Assembly: GCA_041890495.1 (NCBI GenBank)
Contig: CP169086.1
Span: forward strand, 3,286,001 to 3,350,000
Source: Escherichia boydii
GTDB taxonomy: Bacteria > Pseudomonadota > Gammaproteobacteria > Enterobacterales > Enterobacteriaceae
Direction: 5' to 3'
DNA: 64,000 bases
The notes under the pieces are model-generated. The model was not told where the DNA came from. It did not search any database and saw only the letters and a list, made by a program, of their open reading frames with translations. Position 1 is the stretch's first letter. Each line of letters opens with the position of its first letter. The position numbers and the translations under genes were made by a program. Below, piece after piece: positions 20,213 through 29,652 of this stretch.

Positions 20213-21345
20213 TTATCAATAACGTCAAATTGGTGCTGGAAAACGAAGTGGTACACGGTTCACTGGAGGTGCAGGACGGCGAAATCCGCGCCTTTGCCGA
20301 AAGCCAGAGCCGCCTGCCGGAGGCGATGGACGGCGAAGGCGGCTGGCTGCTGCCGGGGCTGATTGAGCTGCATACCGATAATCTGGATAAATTCTTCACC
20401 CCGCGCCCGAAAGTTGACTGGCCTGCCCACTCGGCGATGAGCAGCCACGACGCGCTGATGGTGGCGAGCGGCATCACCACCGTACTGGATGCCGTGGCAA
20501 TTGGCGACGTGCGCGACGGCGGCGATCGGCTGGAGAATCTTGAGAAGATGATCAACGCCATCGAAGAGACGCAGAAACGCGGCGTCAACCGCGCCGAGCA
20601 CCGTCTGCATCTGCGCTGCGAACTGCCGCATCACACCACGCTGCCGCTGTTTGAAAAACTGGTGCAGCGCGAGCCGGTGACGCTGGTGTCGCTGATGGAC
20701 CACTCGCCGGGCCAGCGCCAGTTCGCTAACCGCGAGAAGTACCGTGAATATTATCAGGGCAAATACTCCCTCACCGATGCGCAGATGCAGCAGTACGAAG
20801 AAGAGCAACTGGCGCTTGCCGCACGCTGGTCACAGCCTAATCGCGAATCCATCGCCGCAATGTGCCGCGCAAGACAAATTGCCCTCGCCAGCCACGATGA
20901 CGCCACGCATGCCCACGTTGCCGAATCACACCAGCTTGGCAGCGTCATCGCCGAATTTCCCACCACGTTTGAAGCAGCGGAAGCCTCGCGCAAGCATGGC
21001 ATGAACGTGCTGATGGGCGCGCCAAATATCGTGCGCGGCGGCTCGCACTCCGGCAACGTGGCGGCCAGTGAACTGGCGCAGCTTGGCCTGCTGGATATAC
21101 TCTCTTCCGACTACTACCCCGCCAGCCTGCTGGATGCGGCGTTCCGCGTCGCCGATGACGAGAGCAACCGCTTTACGCTACCGCAGGCGGTGAAGCTGGT
21201 GACCAAAAATCCGGCCCAGGCGCTGAATCTTCAGGATCGCGGGGTGATTGGCGAGGGCAAACGCGCCGACCTGGTGCTGGCGCATCGCAAGGGCAATCAC
21301 ATTCATATCGACCACGTCTGGCGTCAGGGGAAAAGGGTGTTCTGA
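20209..21345 (+). CDS. phnM: alpha-D-ribose 1-methylphosphonate 5-triphosphate diphosphatase PhnM
   Basis: A 378-aa amidohydrolase-superfamily enzyme that removes pyrophosphate from the triphosphate intermediate before C-P cleavage. Metal-binding motifs are present: LIELHTDNLDK (HxD-like, about 50-60), SHDDATHAHV and a late SSDYYP. Length equals E. coli PhnM. The stop overlaps the phnN start by 1 bp. Confidence 0.96.
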   Translation: MIINNVKLVLENEVVHGSLEVQDGEIRAFAESQSRLPEAMDGEGGWLLPGLIELHTDNLDKFFTPRPKVDWPAHSAMSSHDALMVASGITTVLDAVAIGDVRDGGDRLENLEKMINAIEETQKRGVNRAEHRLHLRCELPHHTTLPLFEKLVQREPVTLVSLMDHSPGQRQFANREKYREYYQGKYSLTDAQMQQYEEEQLALAARWSQPNRESIAAMCRARQIALASHDDATHAHVAESHQLGSVIAEFPTTFEAAEASRKHGMNVLMGAPNIVRGGSHSGNVAASELAQLGLLDILSSDYYPASLLDAAFRVADDESNRFTLPQAVKLVTKNPAQALNLQDRGVIGEGKRADLVLAHRKGNHIHIDHVWRQGKRVF

Positions 21346-21902
21346 TGACGGGAAAACTGATTTGGTTAATGGGGCCGTCCGGCTCCGGGAAAGACAGCCT
21401 GCTGGCGGAACTCCGCCTGCGGGAACAGACGCAGCTACTGGTGGCGCATCGCTACATCACGCGCGATGCCAGCGCCGGAAGTGAAAACCATATCGCCCTG
21501 AGTGAGCGGGAGTTTTTTTCCCGCGCGGGGCAAAATCTGCTGGCCTTAAGCTGGCACGCTAACGGTCTGTATTATGGCGTCGGCGTCGAGATTGACCTCT
21601 GGCTGCACGCCGGATTCGACGTGGTGGTCAACGGTTCACGCGCGCATTTGCCGCAGGCACGGGCGCGCTATCAATCGGCGCTGCTGCCCATTTGCTTACA
21701 GGTGTCGCCGGAGATCCTGCGCCAGCGCCTGGAAAACCGTGGCCGTGAAAACGCCAGTGAAATTAACGCCCGCCTGGCGCGCGCCGCCCGCTATACTCCA
21801 CAGGATTGCCATACGCTCAACAATGACGGCAGCCTGCGCCAGTCGGTCGACACGCTGCTGACGCTGATTCATCAGAAGGAGAAACACCATGCCTGCTTGT
21901 GA
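21345..21902 (+). CDS. phnN: Ribose 1,5-bisphosphate phosphokinase PhnN
   Basis: A 185-aa P-loop kinase, related to guanylate kinase, that converts ribose 1,5-bisphosphate to PRPP and so returns the C-P lyase product to nucleotide metabolism. Walker A is GPSGSGKDS at about residues 10-18; the ITRDASAGSENH segment resembles the guanylate kinase substrate loop. It overlaps phnO by 14 bp. Confidence 0.95.
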   Translation: MTGKLIWLMGPSGSGKDSLLAELRLREQTQLLVAHRYITRDASAGSENHIALSEREFFSRAGQNLLALSWHANGLYYGVGVEIDLWLHAGFDVVVNGSRAHLPQARARYQSALLPICLQVSPEILRQRLENRGRENASEINARLARAARYTPQDCHTLNNDGSLRQSVDTLLTLIHQKEKHHACL

Positions 21903-22323
21903 GCTTCGCCCGGCCACGCAGTACGACACCGACGCGGTTTACGCGCTGATTTGCGAGCTAAAACAGGCGGAGTTTGACCACCACGCGTTTCGCGTGGGCT
22001 TTAACGCCAACCTGCGCGACCCGAACATGCGCTACCATCTGGCGCTGCTGGATGGCGAAGTTGTCGGCATGATCGGCCTGCATTTGCAGTTTCATCTGCA
22101 TCATGTCAACTGGATCGGTGAAATTCAGGAACTGGTGGTGATGCCGCAGGCGCGCGGGTTAAAGGTAGGAAGTCAGCTGCTCGCCTGGGCGGAAGGGGTG
22201 GCACGAGAGGCCGGCGCGGAGCTGACCGAACTTTCCACCAGCGTGAAGCGCGTGGACGCCCATCGTTTTTACGTACGTGAAGGATATATGCAGAGCCATT
22301 TCCGATTCACCAAACCGCTGTAG
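21889..22323 (+). CDS. phnO: Aminoalkylphosphonate N-acetyltransferase PhnO
   Basis: A 144-aa GNAT-fold enzyme that acetylates aminoalkylphosphonates such as 1-aminomethylphosphonate, allowing their use by C-P lyase or detoxifying them. The acetyl-CoA binding region is seen as ELVVMPQARGLKVGSQLL (about 83-101). The start is inside the end of phnN, so translation is likely coupled. Confidence 0.94.
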   Translation: MPACELRPATQYDTDAVYALICELKQAEFDHHAFRVGFNANLRDPNMRYHLALLDGEVVGMIGLHLQFHLHHVNWIGEIQELVVMPQARGLKVGSQLLAWAEGVAREAGAELTELSTSVKRVDAHRFYVREGYMQSHFRFTKPL

Positions 22324-22332
22324 AGGTGCGTT

Positions 22333-23091
22333 ATGAGTCTGACAATCACGTTAACAGGAACCGGAAGCGCGCAACTCGTGCCGGTCTTTGGCTGCGACTG
22401 CGCGGCGTGTCGCCGGGCGCGCCTGCAGGATAACTATCGCCGTCGTCCCTGTAGCGCGGTGGTCAAATTCAACGATGCGGTGACCCTGCTGGACGCGGGC
22501 ATTCCGCACCTGATGGACGACTGGGCCGCAGGCAGCTTTCAGCAGTTTTTGCTGACCCATTACCATATGGATCACGTTCAGGGGCTCTTCCCCCTGCGCT
22601 GGGGCGTGGGCGCGACGATTCCGGTTTACGGTCCGCCGGACGAAGCAGGATGCGACGACCTGTTTAAACATCCGGGGATCCTGGATTTCAGCCACACGGT
22701 CGAACCGTTTGTGATGTTTGAGCTTCAGGGTTTACGGGTCACGCCGCTGCCGCTCAACCATTCGAAACTGACCTTCGGGTATTTACTGGAGTCGGCCCAC
22801 AGCCGCGTGGCCTGGCTGTCCGACACCGCCGGGCTGCCGGATAAAACGGTGAAGTTCCTGCTCAACAATCAGCCGCAGGCGATGATTATCGACTGCAGCC
22901 ACGAACCGCGCGACGAGACGCCGCGAAACCATTGCGACTTAAATACCGTGATTGCGCTAAACGAGGTGATTGGCTGCCCGCAGGCGATCCTGACGCACAT
23001 CAGCCATCAGTTTGACGTGTGGATGATGGATAACCCGTTGCCAGACGGCATTGAAGCGGGGTATGACGGGATGGTGCTGGTACTGGATTAA
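22333..23091 (+). CDS. phnP: Phosphoribosyl 1,2-cyclic phosphate phosphodiesterase PhnP
   Basis: A 252-aa metallo-beta-lactamase-fold phosphodiesterase that opens the 5-phosphoribosyl 1,2-cyclic phosphate made by PhnJ, giving ribose 1,5-bisphosphate for PhnN. The active-site motif THYHMDH is at about 76-82. The structural zinc cysteines Cys21, Cys23 and Cys26 (GCDCAAC) are present. It is the last gene of the operon and is followed by a CCCTCTCCC palindrome that could form the transcript end. Confidence 0.96.
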   Translation: MSLTITLTGTGSAQLVPVFGCDCAACRRARLQDNYRRRPCSAVVKFNDAVTLLDAGIPHLMDDWAAGSFQQFLLTHYHMDHVQGLFPLRWGVGATIPVYGPPDEAGCDDLFKHPGILDFSHTVEPFVMFELQGLRVTPLPLNHSKLTFGYLLESAHSRVAWLSDTAGLPDKTVKFLLNNQPQAMIIDCSHEPRDETPRNHCDLNTVIALNEVIGCPQAILTHISHQFDVWMMDNPLPDGIEAGYDGMVLVLD

Positions 23092-23096
23092 GTTTT

Positions 23097-23130
23097 CTCC
23101 CTCTCCCGTGGGAGAGGGTTGGGGTGAGGG
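23097..23130. repeat. CCCTCTCCC-type palindrome after phnP
   Basis: CTCCCTCTCCCGTGGGAGAG is a 9-bp perfect stem with a 2-3 base loop, extended by GGGTTGGGGTGAGGG. It lies between the convergent phnP and yjdP genes. Confidence 0.75.
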
Positions 23131-23143
23131 CAACAGGCCGCAC

Positions 23144-23467
23144 TTAGCCTCGATCGTAATCGTCTTCTAACCTGCGCTCATCCTCTTCCAGGCGACGCCT
23201 GTCGTCATCCAGCTGGCGCTGGCGCTCGTCTAAACGGCGGCGGCGGTCTTCGAGCTGCCGACGACGATCGTCGTACTGTCGACTGTCAATCTGACGGCTG
23301 CGGTCATAACGATCGTCGTCGTCATTGCTGCGGCTGCTGCTGGGGTTGTAGGCATCGTTGATCGCCTGCTGAATGTTGCCAATAGCATCATCAACAATGT
23401 CGGCATGAGCCAGTTGGCTGGTGAGAGACAGCAGACCAAATAACAGAACAGTTGAGTAACGTTTCAT
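23144..23467 (-). CDS. yjdP: YjdP, exported highly charged helical protein (DUF2756)
   Basis: A 107-aa protein of unknown function that matches E. coli YjdP in position and architecture. A Sec signal peptide (about 1-22, ending LAHA|DI) is followed by the conserved IVDDAIGNIQQAINDAYNP segment. The C-terminal half is an unusual run of Arg/Asp/Glu/Gln with an approximate 7-residue period (RRRQLED, RRRRLDE, RQRQLDD, DRRRLEE). This predicts a coiled coil or single alpha-helix in the periplasm. It converges with phnP. Confidence 0.9.
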   Translation of the reverse strand: MKRYSTVLLFGLLSLTSQLAHADIVDDAIGNIQQAINDAYNPSSSRSNDDDDRYDRSRQIDSRQYDDRRRQLEDRRRRLDERQRQLDDDRRRLEEDERRLEDDYDRG

Positions 23468-23536
23468 AAGGCCAGACTCGCAGGTGAACTGGCTTTACGA
23501 TAATCAACGGCAGGAAACGGGGGTAGCGGAGGAATC

Positions 23537-25819
23537 TCAAATTACCATGACCTTCCGCAGGGCCTGCGCCAGCTGCGCCCGCGTAAACGGCTTACGCAAT
23601 AACGGAACGTCCGGCAGCTGAGGATTATGCGTGGGTCGTAAATCCTGGCCGCTGATCAACAGCACCGGAAGCTGCGGATAGTGACTGCGCACATGGCTAA
23701 TCACCTCGGCCCCGCTCAGGCTTCCGGGCAACATCAGGTCGCTGATAAACATGCCAATATCCGGCGACGCCGCCAGCATGCTCAGCGCCTGCTCGCCGTT
23801 GTCCGCTTCCAGCGTCAGGTAACCAAGCTGATGAAGCTGCTCGCACAGGGTCTGACGGACATCCGCTTCATCCTCCAGCACCAGCACCAGACGCTCGCTC
23901 TCGACGGAAGCGGTGGCTGACAGCGCTTCATCCACTGCAGCGGCGGGCAGCACCGAGCGCGGGAGGTGAAGCCGGACGGTCGTTCCCTGTCCCGGCGCGC
24001 TTTCAATCTCCACGCGACCACCGGACTGGCGCACAAAGCCGTAGACCATCGACAGGCCTAACCCGCTTCCGCTTCCGGTCTGTTTGGTGGTGAAGAACGG
24101 TTCAAAGACCCGGGATTTGACCTCCTGCGACATGCCGCTGCCGCGGTCAATGACCTCCAGCGCCACCATATCCTGCCTGCGCCCGTCGCTGCGGGTGACG
24201 CGCTGATTCCAGGTGCGAATTTTAATCACCCCGCTTTGCCCTTCCATCGCATCGCGCGCGTTCATCACCAGGTTGATGATGGCGTTTTCCAGCTGGCTGA
24301 CGTCAATCCACGCGGGCCATGCCGGGGATTGCGCTTCAATTTCCAGAGTCAGGGTGGCGGGCAAGGAGTGACGCAGGAGTTCCCGGAGGTTCTCCAGCAG
24401 CGGCAGCATCTCTACCGCATGCGGCGTCAGGGATTGCTTGCGGGAAAACGCCAGCAGGCGCTGCGTCAGTAAGGCGCCACGCTCGGCCGCCTTCAGCGCC
24501 CGGCTGATGCGCGGCGCGTCTTTTGATTCAGGGTCGGTGAGCTCAAGACTGCCGATGATCACCGCCAGCAGGTTATTAAAATCATGCGCCAGCCCGCCCG
24601 TCAGCTGCCCTACGGCTTTCATTTTCTGGCTGTGCAGCAGCGCCTCTTCCAGCCCCTGACGCTCAATACGGTCGATCTCCATCTGCGTGGTTTTCTCTTT
24701 CAGCAGGCGCGTGGTGTGCTCAAGCGAGGCGGTGTTGCGGGCAAAAACGTTAAACGCGCGCGCCAGCTCGCCCAGCTCATCGCGCCGCTGGAGGGCGGGA
24801 ACGGACACATCCTGCTCGCCGTGAGCAAGGCGCGACATCGCCCGGGAAATCGCCGTCAGGTTGGAGGCCAGATTGCGATAAATATACCAGCAGGCACACC
24901 CGGTGATGATCAGCGCCAGCACGGCGAAAATGGTGATAAATACGCTGATGGATTGCAGTTCGTGATGGCTCTGAGCGGTGCGAAGCCGGGAGGCCTGCGC
25001 CACCTGCTCCACGTACTGATTGATGTCGCCGTTGAGGATCGCCACCAGCGCCTTGATGTGGAACATATACCAGCTTATCGCCAGATCGCTCTCCTCCAGC
25101 TGCTTCGACAGCGGGGCGAGCTTACCTAGCTCGGCGTTAAAATCTGGCAAAACCGCCTTCACGACAGGCTGTGCGGCATCCCGGGGCAGCATCGCGGCTA
25201 CGGCGTCCAGTTGCTGAACGGTCGCGCGCGGCGAGGGGGTGTCGATGGCGGCGGCGATCAGCCGGTCCATCTCCATCAGCTGCTGCGCATCCGGCACGTT
25301 GCTGTCGTAACGGCGGTTAATGTCCTGAAGATGGTGCAGGTAGCTCTGACTTTGGTACAGCGAGCTCAGCAGCGCGTTACGCTCCAGATGGCGTCGCTGT
25401 CCGCGTTCCAGCATCTCCGTCACGCTCTGCTGTAATTCATTGCTTCTTTGAATAATACGCGCCACCAGGGCCGGCTCCTGCTGCGCCAGCGGCGCCTCCG
25501 CAAGCTGCTCCAGCGAATGGCGCAGGGCCATTTGCGTCTGCTTCAGGCGCTCGGCCTCCCCTTTATACTCGAGCGCCCCGACCACCTGCGAGAGCCGCAC
25601 CGCGGCCGTCGCCACGTTGGCGGTATCGCGGGCCAGGTTCATGCTGCCGGTCATATCGTCCAGCGTTTGCTGCTGCACCTGCTCCTGGATTTGACTGGCG
25701 TGACGAAAGCCGAGCACCGCCACGCCGCTCACCATCAGCGTCACGGCGACCACCAGCAGATTAAATATCAGCAGGCGACCGCGGGCGCTGGAGAAAAACG
25801 GAGGGCGGCGTGATGGCAT
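23537..25819 (-). CDS. Hybrid sensor histidine kinase of the sugar locus
   Basis: A 760-aa membrane sensor. TM1 is at about 15-38, a large periplasmic helical sensor follows to about 290, TM2 is at about 291-315, then HAMP, HisKA with phospho-acceptor His412 (GGLAHDFNN), an HATPase domain (NLVMNARDAM, GSGSGLGLSMVYGFV) and a C-terminal receiver (ISDLMLP...SGQ...KPF). I chose ATG 25819 (MPSRRPPFFSS) over 25855 because only the former follows a plausible SD (GGAGCC). It is divergent from the ABC sugar transporter. The receiver-only output means it needs a partner; the OmpR-type regulator at 34792-35523, at the far end of the locus, is the natural candidate. Confidence 0.85.
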   Translation of the reverse strand: MPSRRPPFFSSARGRLLIFNLLVVAVTLMVSGVAVLGFRHASQIQEQVQQQTLDDMTGSMNLARDTANVATAAVRLSQVVGALEYKGEAERLKQTQMALRHSLEQLAEAPLAQQEPALVARIIQRSNELQQSVTEMLERGQRRHLERNALLSSLYQSQSYLHHLQDINRRYDSNVPDAQQLMEMDRLIAAAIDTPSPRATVQQLDAVAAMLPRDAAQPVVKAVLPDFNAELGKLAPLSKQLEESDLAISWYMFHIKALVAILNGDINQYVEQVAQASRLRTAQSHHELQSISVFITIFAVLALIITGCACWYIYRNLASNLTAISRAMSRLAHGEQDVSVPALQRRDELGELARAFNVFARNTASLEHTTRLLKEKTTQMEIDRIERQGLEEALLHSQKMKAVGQLTGGLAHDFNNLLAVIIGSLELTDPESKDAPRISRALKAAERGALLTQRLLAFSRKQSLTPHAVEMLPLLENLRELLRHSLPATLTLEIEAQSPAWPAWIDVSQLENAIINLVMNARDAMEGQSGVIKIRTWNQRVTRSDGRRQDMVALEVIDRGSGMSQEVKSRVFEPFFTTKQTGSGSGLGLSMVYGFVRQSGGRVEIESAPGQGTTVRLHLPRSVLPAAAVDEALSATASVESERLVLVLEDEADVRQTLCEQLHQLGYLTLEADNGEQALSMLAASPDIGMFISDLMLPGSLSGAEVISHVRSHYPQLPVLLISGQDLRPTHNPQLPDVPLLRKPFTRAQLAQALRKVMVI

Positions 25820-25847
25820 GGATTGAGGCTCCTGTGCGGTTTGGTGT

Positions 25848-25929
25848 CCCCTCACCCTAACCCTCTCCCCAAAGGGGCAAGGGAATGATTTGCTCCCTCT
25901 CCCTTTCAGGGAGAGGGCCGGGGTGAGGG
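25848..25929. repeat. Paired CCCTCTCCC-type palindromes
   Basis: Two head-to-head units (CCTCACCCTAACCCTCTCCC...AAAGGGGC and CTCCCTCTCC...GGAGAGGGCCGGGGTGAGGG) lie in the divergent region between the histidine kinase and the ABC operon. They are close to the kinase start, upstream of the likely ABC promoter. Confidence 0.75.
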
Positions 25930-26052
25930 TAATTCAATAACTGTGATCCACATTAGCCATTCATAACTATGACAAATATGAACAGCTTCTGACATTTTGC
26001 ATTTACGCACCTGTGATGAAGTGCAGAAATCGGCATTCACAGGAGATCCGCC

Positions 26053-27567
26053 ATGAGCAGAACCCCGGTATTAGAGATGCGCAGCATTGCCAAAACGTTT
26101 GGCAGTTTCCACGCGCTCAAGGGTGTGGATTTGACGGTTTTTCCCGGTGAGATCCACGCGCTGATGGGCGAAAACGGCGCGGGAAAAAGCACGCTGATGA
26201 AAATCCTCGCGGGGGCCTATACCGCGACCAGCGGCGAGATCCTGATCGACGGTCAGCCGTTTCACATTAAAGGGCCGAAAGATGCGCTGGCCGCAGGCAT
26301 CACCCTGATTTATCAGGAGATGCAGCTCGCGCCCAATCTGACCGTAGCCGAAAATATCTTCCTCGGCAGCGAGCTGTCGCGCGGCGGGATGGTGCAGCGC
26401 AAAGAGATGGCTGCCCAGGCGCAGGCGGTGATTGACCGCCTCGGCGCACAGTTCAACGCCACCGATCTGGTAATGAAGCTGACCATCGCCGAACAGCAGC
26501 AGGTGGAAATTGCCCGCGCGCTGCACCGCAACAGCCGCATTCTGGTGATGGATGAACCCACCGCCGCCCTCTCCTCGCGGGAAACGCATCGCCTGTTTGA
26601 ACTGATTTTGCGCCTGCGCGATGAAGGGATGGCGATCATCTATATCAGCCATCGCATGGCGGAAGTGTATGAACTCTCTGACCGCGTCAGCGTTCTGCGC
26701 GACGGGCAGTACGTCGGGAGCCTGACGCGCGACAAGCTCAACGCCTCCGAGCTGGTGCGCATGATGGTGGGCCGCCCGTTAAGCGACCTGTTCAACAAAG
26801 AGCGTGATATTCCCCTCGGCAGCCCGCGCCTCAACGTCCACCACCTCACCGACGGTAAAAAAGTACAGCCGTGCAGCCTGCAGGTGCGTTCCGGTGAAAT
26901 CGTCGGGCTGGCGGGGCTGGTCGGGGCCGGACGCTCCGAGCTGGCGCAGCTGATTTTCGGCGTGCGTAAAGCCACCGGCGGCATGATTGAGGTCGACGGC
27001 GAGCCGGTGGTGATTCACTCCCCGCGTGCCGCCATCGAGAACGGGATCGGTTTTCTCACCGAGAACCGCAAGGAGCAGGGGCTGTTTTTAGAGCTGGCGG
27101 CGCAGGAGAACATCACCATGGCGACGCTGGAACGCGACGCCACCTTCGGCATGTTAAATCGCAAAAAAGCGCAGTCCATCTCCGATGACGCCATCGCCCT
27201 GCTTAATATCCGCGTGCCGCATGCTCAGGTGCGCGCGGGTGGGCTCTCCGGCGGCAACCAGCAGAAGCTGCTGATCTCCCGCTGGGTGGCGATTGGCCCG
27301 CGCATTCTGATTCTGGACGAACCCACGCGCGGCGTGGACGTCGGCGCGAAAAGCGAGATCTACCGCATCATGAACCAGATGGCGCGCAAAGGGGTGGCGA
27401 TTTTAATGATCTCCAGCGAGCTGCCGGAAGTGGTGGGGATGAGCGACCGGGTGTACGTGATGCGGGAAGGCAGCATTGCGGGCGAGCTCCACGGGCGCGA
27501 CATCTCTCAGGAAAACATCATGACGCTGGCAACCGGCGTGAACGACACTCATCATCAGGCGGTGTAA
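26053..27567 (+). CDS. Sugar ABC transporter ATPase (CUT2 type)
   Basis: A 504-aa duplicated ATPase like RbsA/XylG/AraG. The first half has Walker A GENGAGKST (about 39-47), signature LTIAEQQQVEIAR and Walker B VMDEPTAAL. The second half has the degenerate Walker A GLVGAGRSE and signature LSGGNQQK, as usual in the CUT2 class. It is the first gene of the transporter operon, with the permease 2 bp downstream. Substrate is probably a pentose or related monosaccharide, by context with the D-lyxose isomerase-like gene. Confidence 0.93.
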   Translation: MSRTPVLEMRSIAKTFGSFHALKGVDLTVFPGEIHALMGENGAGKSTLMKILAGAYTATSGEILIDGQPFHIKGPKDALAAGITLIYQEMQLAPNLTVAENIFLGSELSRGGMVQRKEMAAQAQAVIDRLGAQFNATDLVMKLTIAEQQQVEIARALHRNSRILVMDEPTAALSSRETHRLFELILRLRDEGMAIIYISHRMAEVYELSDRVSVLRDGQYVGSLTRDKLNASELVRMMVGRPLSDLFNKERDIPLGSPRLNVHHLTDGKKVQPCSLQVRSGEIVGLAGLVGAGRSELAQLIFGVRKATGGMIEVDGEPVVIHSPRAAIENGIGFLTENRKEQGLFLELAAQENITMATLERDATFGMLNRKKAQSISDDAIALLNIRVPHAQVRAGGLSGGNQQKLLISRWVAIGPRILILDEPTRGVDVGAKSEIYRIMNQMARKGVAILMISSELPEVVGMSDRVYVMREGSIAGELHGRDISQENIMTLATGVNDTHHQAV

Positions 27568-27569
27568 CC

Positions 27570-28565
27570 ATGACACATTCAACCAGTCCGCAGCAGGTGG
27601 CGAAATCCGCCTCCGCAAAAAAAATGCTGATGAGCGATCTGATGCAAACGGTCGGTATCCTGCCGATTCTTATCCTGATTGTGGCGGTGTTTGGCTTTAT
27701 TGCTCCGAACTTCTTTACCGAGAGCAACCTGCTCAACATTACCCGTCAGGCGTCGATCAACATCGTGCTGGCGGCGGGAATGACCTTCATTATCCTGACC
27801 GGCGGGATTGACCTCTCCGTGGGCTCTATTCTGGGCACCACGGCGGTAGCGGCGATGGTGGTCTCGCTCATTCCCGAATTCGCCATGCTCTCCATTCCGG
27901 CCGCGCTGATGCTCGGCATGGTGCTGGGCCTGTTCAACGGCGCGCTGGTGGCCTTTGCCGGGCTACCGCCCTTTATCGTCACGCTCGGCACGTACACGGC
28001 GCTGCGCGGCGCGGCGTACCTGCTGGCCGACGGCACGACGGTCATTAACTCCAACATCAACTTCGAGTGGATCGGCAATAACTACCTCGGCCCGATTCCG
28101 TGGCTGGTGGCGATCGCCCTGGCGGTGATTGCGGTATGTTGGTTTATCCTGCGCCGCACCACGCTCGGCGTTCACATCTACGCCGTGGGCGGCAACATGC
28201 AGGCGGCGCGACTGACCGGCATCAAGGTCTGGCTGGTGCTGCTGTTTGTCTACGGCATGAGCGGCCTGCTCTCCGGCCTTGGCGGCGTCATGAGCGCCTC
28301 GCGCCTCTACAGCGCCAACGGCAACCTCGGCGCGGGTTACGAGCTGGATGCGATTGCGGCGGTGATCCTCGGCGGCACCAGCTTCGTCGGCGGGATCGGT
28401 ACGATCACCGGCACGCTGGTCGGCGCGCTGATCATCGCCACCCTCAACAACGGCATGACGCTGATGGGCGTCTCCTACTTCTGGCAGCTGGTGATCAAAG
28501 GGGCGGTGATCATCATAGCGGTGCTGATCGACAAATACCGTACCCGACACCATCAAAGTGCATAA
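27570..28565 (+). CDS. Sugar ABC transporter permease (CUT2 type)
   Basis: A 331-aa RbsC-like inner-membrane permease, with about eight to ten membrane segments, the family motifs LTGGIDLSVGS (about 68-78) and AVILGGTSFVGGIGTITGT, and GLLSGLGGVMSASR. It pairs with the ATPase at 26053 and the binding protein at 28598. Length is typical for RbsC homologues (about 320). Confidence 0.94.
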   Translation: MTHSTSPQQVAKSASAKKMLMSDLMQTVGILPILILIVAVFGFIAPNFFTESNLLNITRQASINIVLAAGMTFIILTGGIDLSVGSILGTTAVAAMVVSLIPEFAMLSIPAALMLGMVLGLFNGALVAFAGLPPFIVTLGTYTALRGAAYLLADGTTVINSNINFEWIGNNYLGPIPWLVAIALAVIAVCWFILRRTTLGVHIYAVGGNMQAARLTGIKVWLVLLFVYGMSGLLSGLGGVMSASRLYSANGNLGAGYELDAIAAVILGGTSFVGGIGTITGTLVGALIIATLNNGMTLMGVSYFWQLVIKGAVIIIAVLIDKYRTRHHQSA

Positions 28566-28597
28566 CAACAACACCCTACAGCTTCGAGGAAAACCAT

Positions 28598-29539
28598 ATG
28601 CGTTTGAAACCGTTAGTAACCGCGCTCTGTGCTGGCGCACTGCTTGCCGCAACGCCGTTTGCGCAGGCAAAAGATCTGAAGTCCATCGGCGTGACGGTGG
28701 GCGACCTGGCCAACCCGTTCTTCGTGCAGATCACCAAAGGTGCCGAGCTGGAAGCGCGCAAGCTGGCGGGGGATAACGTCAAGGTGACGCTGGTCTCCAG
28801 CGGGTACGATCTGGGCCAGCAGGTGGCGCAGATTGACAACTTCATCGCCGCGAAGGTGGACATGATCATCCTCAACGCCGCGGATTCCAAAGGGATCGGC
28901 CCGGCGGTGAAACGCGCGAAGGACGCCGGGATCGTGGTCGTTGCGGTTGACGTGGCGGCGGAAGGGGCTGATGCCACCATCACCTCTGATAACACCCAGG
29001 CGGGCGAAATGGCCTGTAAGTACATTACCGATCGCCTGAAAGGCAAAGGCAACGTGGTGATCATCAACGGACCGCCGGTCTCTGCGGTGCAAAACCGCGT
29101 GGAAGGCTGCCAGACGGAATTCAAAAAACATCCGGATATCAAGGTGCTCTCGGATAACCAAAACGCCAAGGGCAGCCGTGAAGGCGGTCTGGAAGTCATG
29201 ACCTCCCTGCTGGCGGCCAATCCGAAGATCGACGGCGTGTTTGCGATTAACGATCCGACGGCGATCGGCGCCGATCTGGCCGCGAAACAGGCACAACGCA
29301 ATGAGTTCTTTATCGTTGGCGTGGATGGCAGCCCGGACGGTGAGGAAGCGCTGAAGCGCGAAAACTCCCTGTTTGTCGCGACTCCGGCGCAGGATCCGCA
29401 GGTAATGGCGGCAAAAGCGGTGGAGATCGGCTATGACATTCTACAGGGCAAACCTGCGCCGAAAGCGCCCGTGCTGATCCCGGTGACGATGATCGATAAA
29501 AAGAACGTCGGCACGTATAAGGGGTGGACGGTTAAGTGA
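28598..29539 (+). CDS. Periplasmic sugar-binding protein (RbsB-like)
   Basis: A 313-aa substrate-binding protein of the type I periplasmic binding fold (RbsB cluster). A 24-residue signal peptide ends PFAQA|KD. Family features are GVTVGDLANPFF, LVSSGYDLGQQ, VVAVDVAAEGADATITSDN and GVFAINDPTAIGA. I placed the start at ATG 28598 after CGAGGAAAACC; upstream in-frame sequence is the end of the permease gene in another frame. It is followed by a strong double palindrome that may protect this highly needed message segment. Confidence 0.93.
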   Translation: MRLKPLVTALCAGALLAATPFAQAKDLKSIGVTVGDLANPFFVQITKGAELEARKLAGDNVKVTLVSSGYDLGQQVAQIDNFIAAKVDMIILNAADSKGIGPAVKRAKDAGIVVVAVDVAAEGADATITSDNTQAGEMACKYITDRLKGKGNVVIINGPPVSAVQNRVEGCQTEFKKHPDIKVLSDNQNAKGSREGGLEVMTSLLAANPKIDGVFAINDPTAIGADLAAKQAQRNEFFIVGVDGSPDGEEALKRENSLFVATPAQDPQVMAAKAVEIGYDILQGKPAPKAPVLIPVTMIDKKNVGTYKGWTVK

Positions 29540-29621
29540 CCCCTCACCCCGGCCCTCTCCCCAAAGGGGAGAGGGTGGTCAAGTTCCCTCTCCCCTTTGG
29601 GGAGAGGGTTAGGGTGAGGGG
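29538..29621. repeat. Double CCCTCTCCC-type palindrome
   Basis: Two long hairpins in tandem: CCTCACCCCGGCCCTCTCCC...GGGGAGAGGG, a 10-bp linker, then CCCTCTCCCCTTTGGGGAGAGGG with the tail TTAGGGTGAGGGG. The outer arms can also pair with each other. It separates the binding protein gene from the catabolic genes. Confidence 0.8.
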
Positions 29622-29652
29622 AAAGGTTTTGCACGTAACTCAAGGAGTCCCC

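Noticed and set aside
23092..23143. CRISPR-like or phage-related repeats.
   Set aside because: The repeats are single palindromes without spacers; no array of regularly spaced repeats, cas gene or phage gene was seen anywhere in the window.
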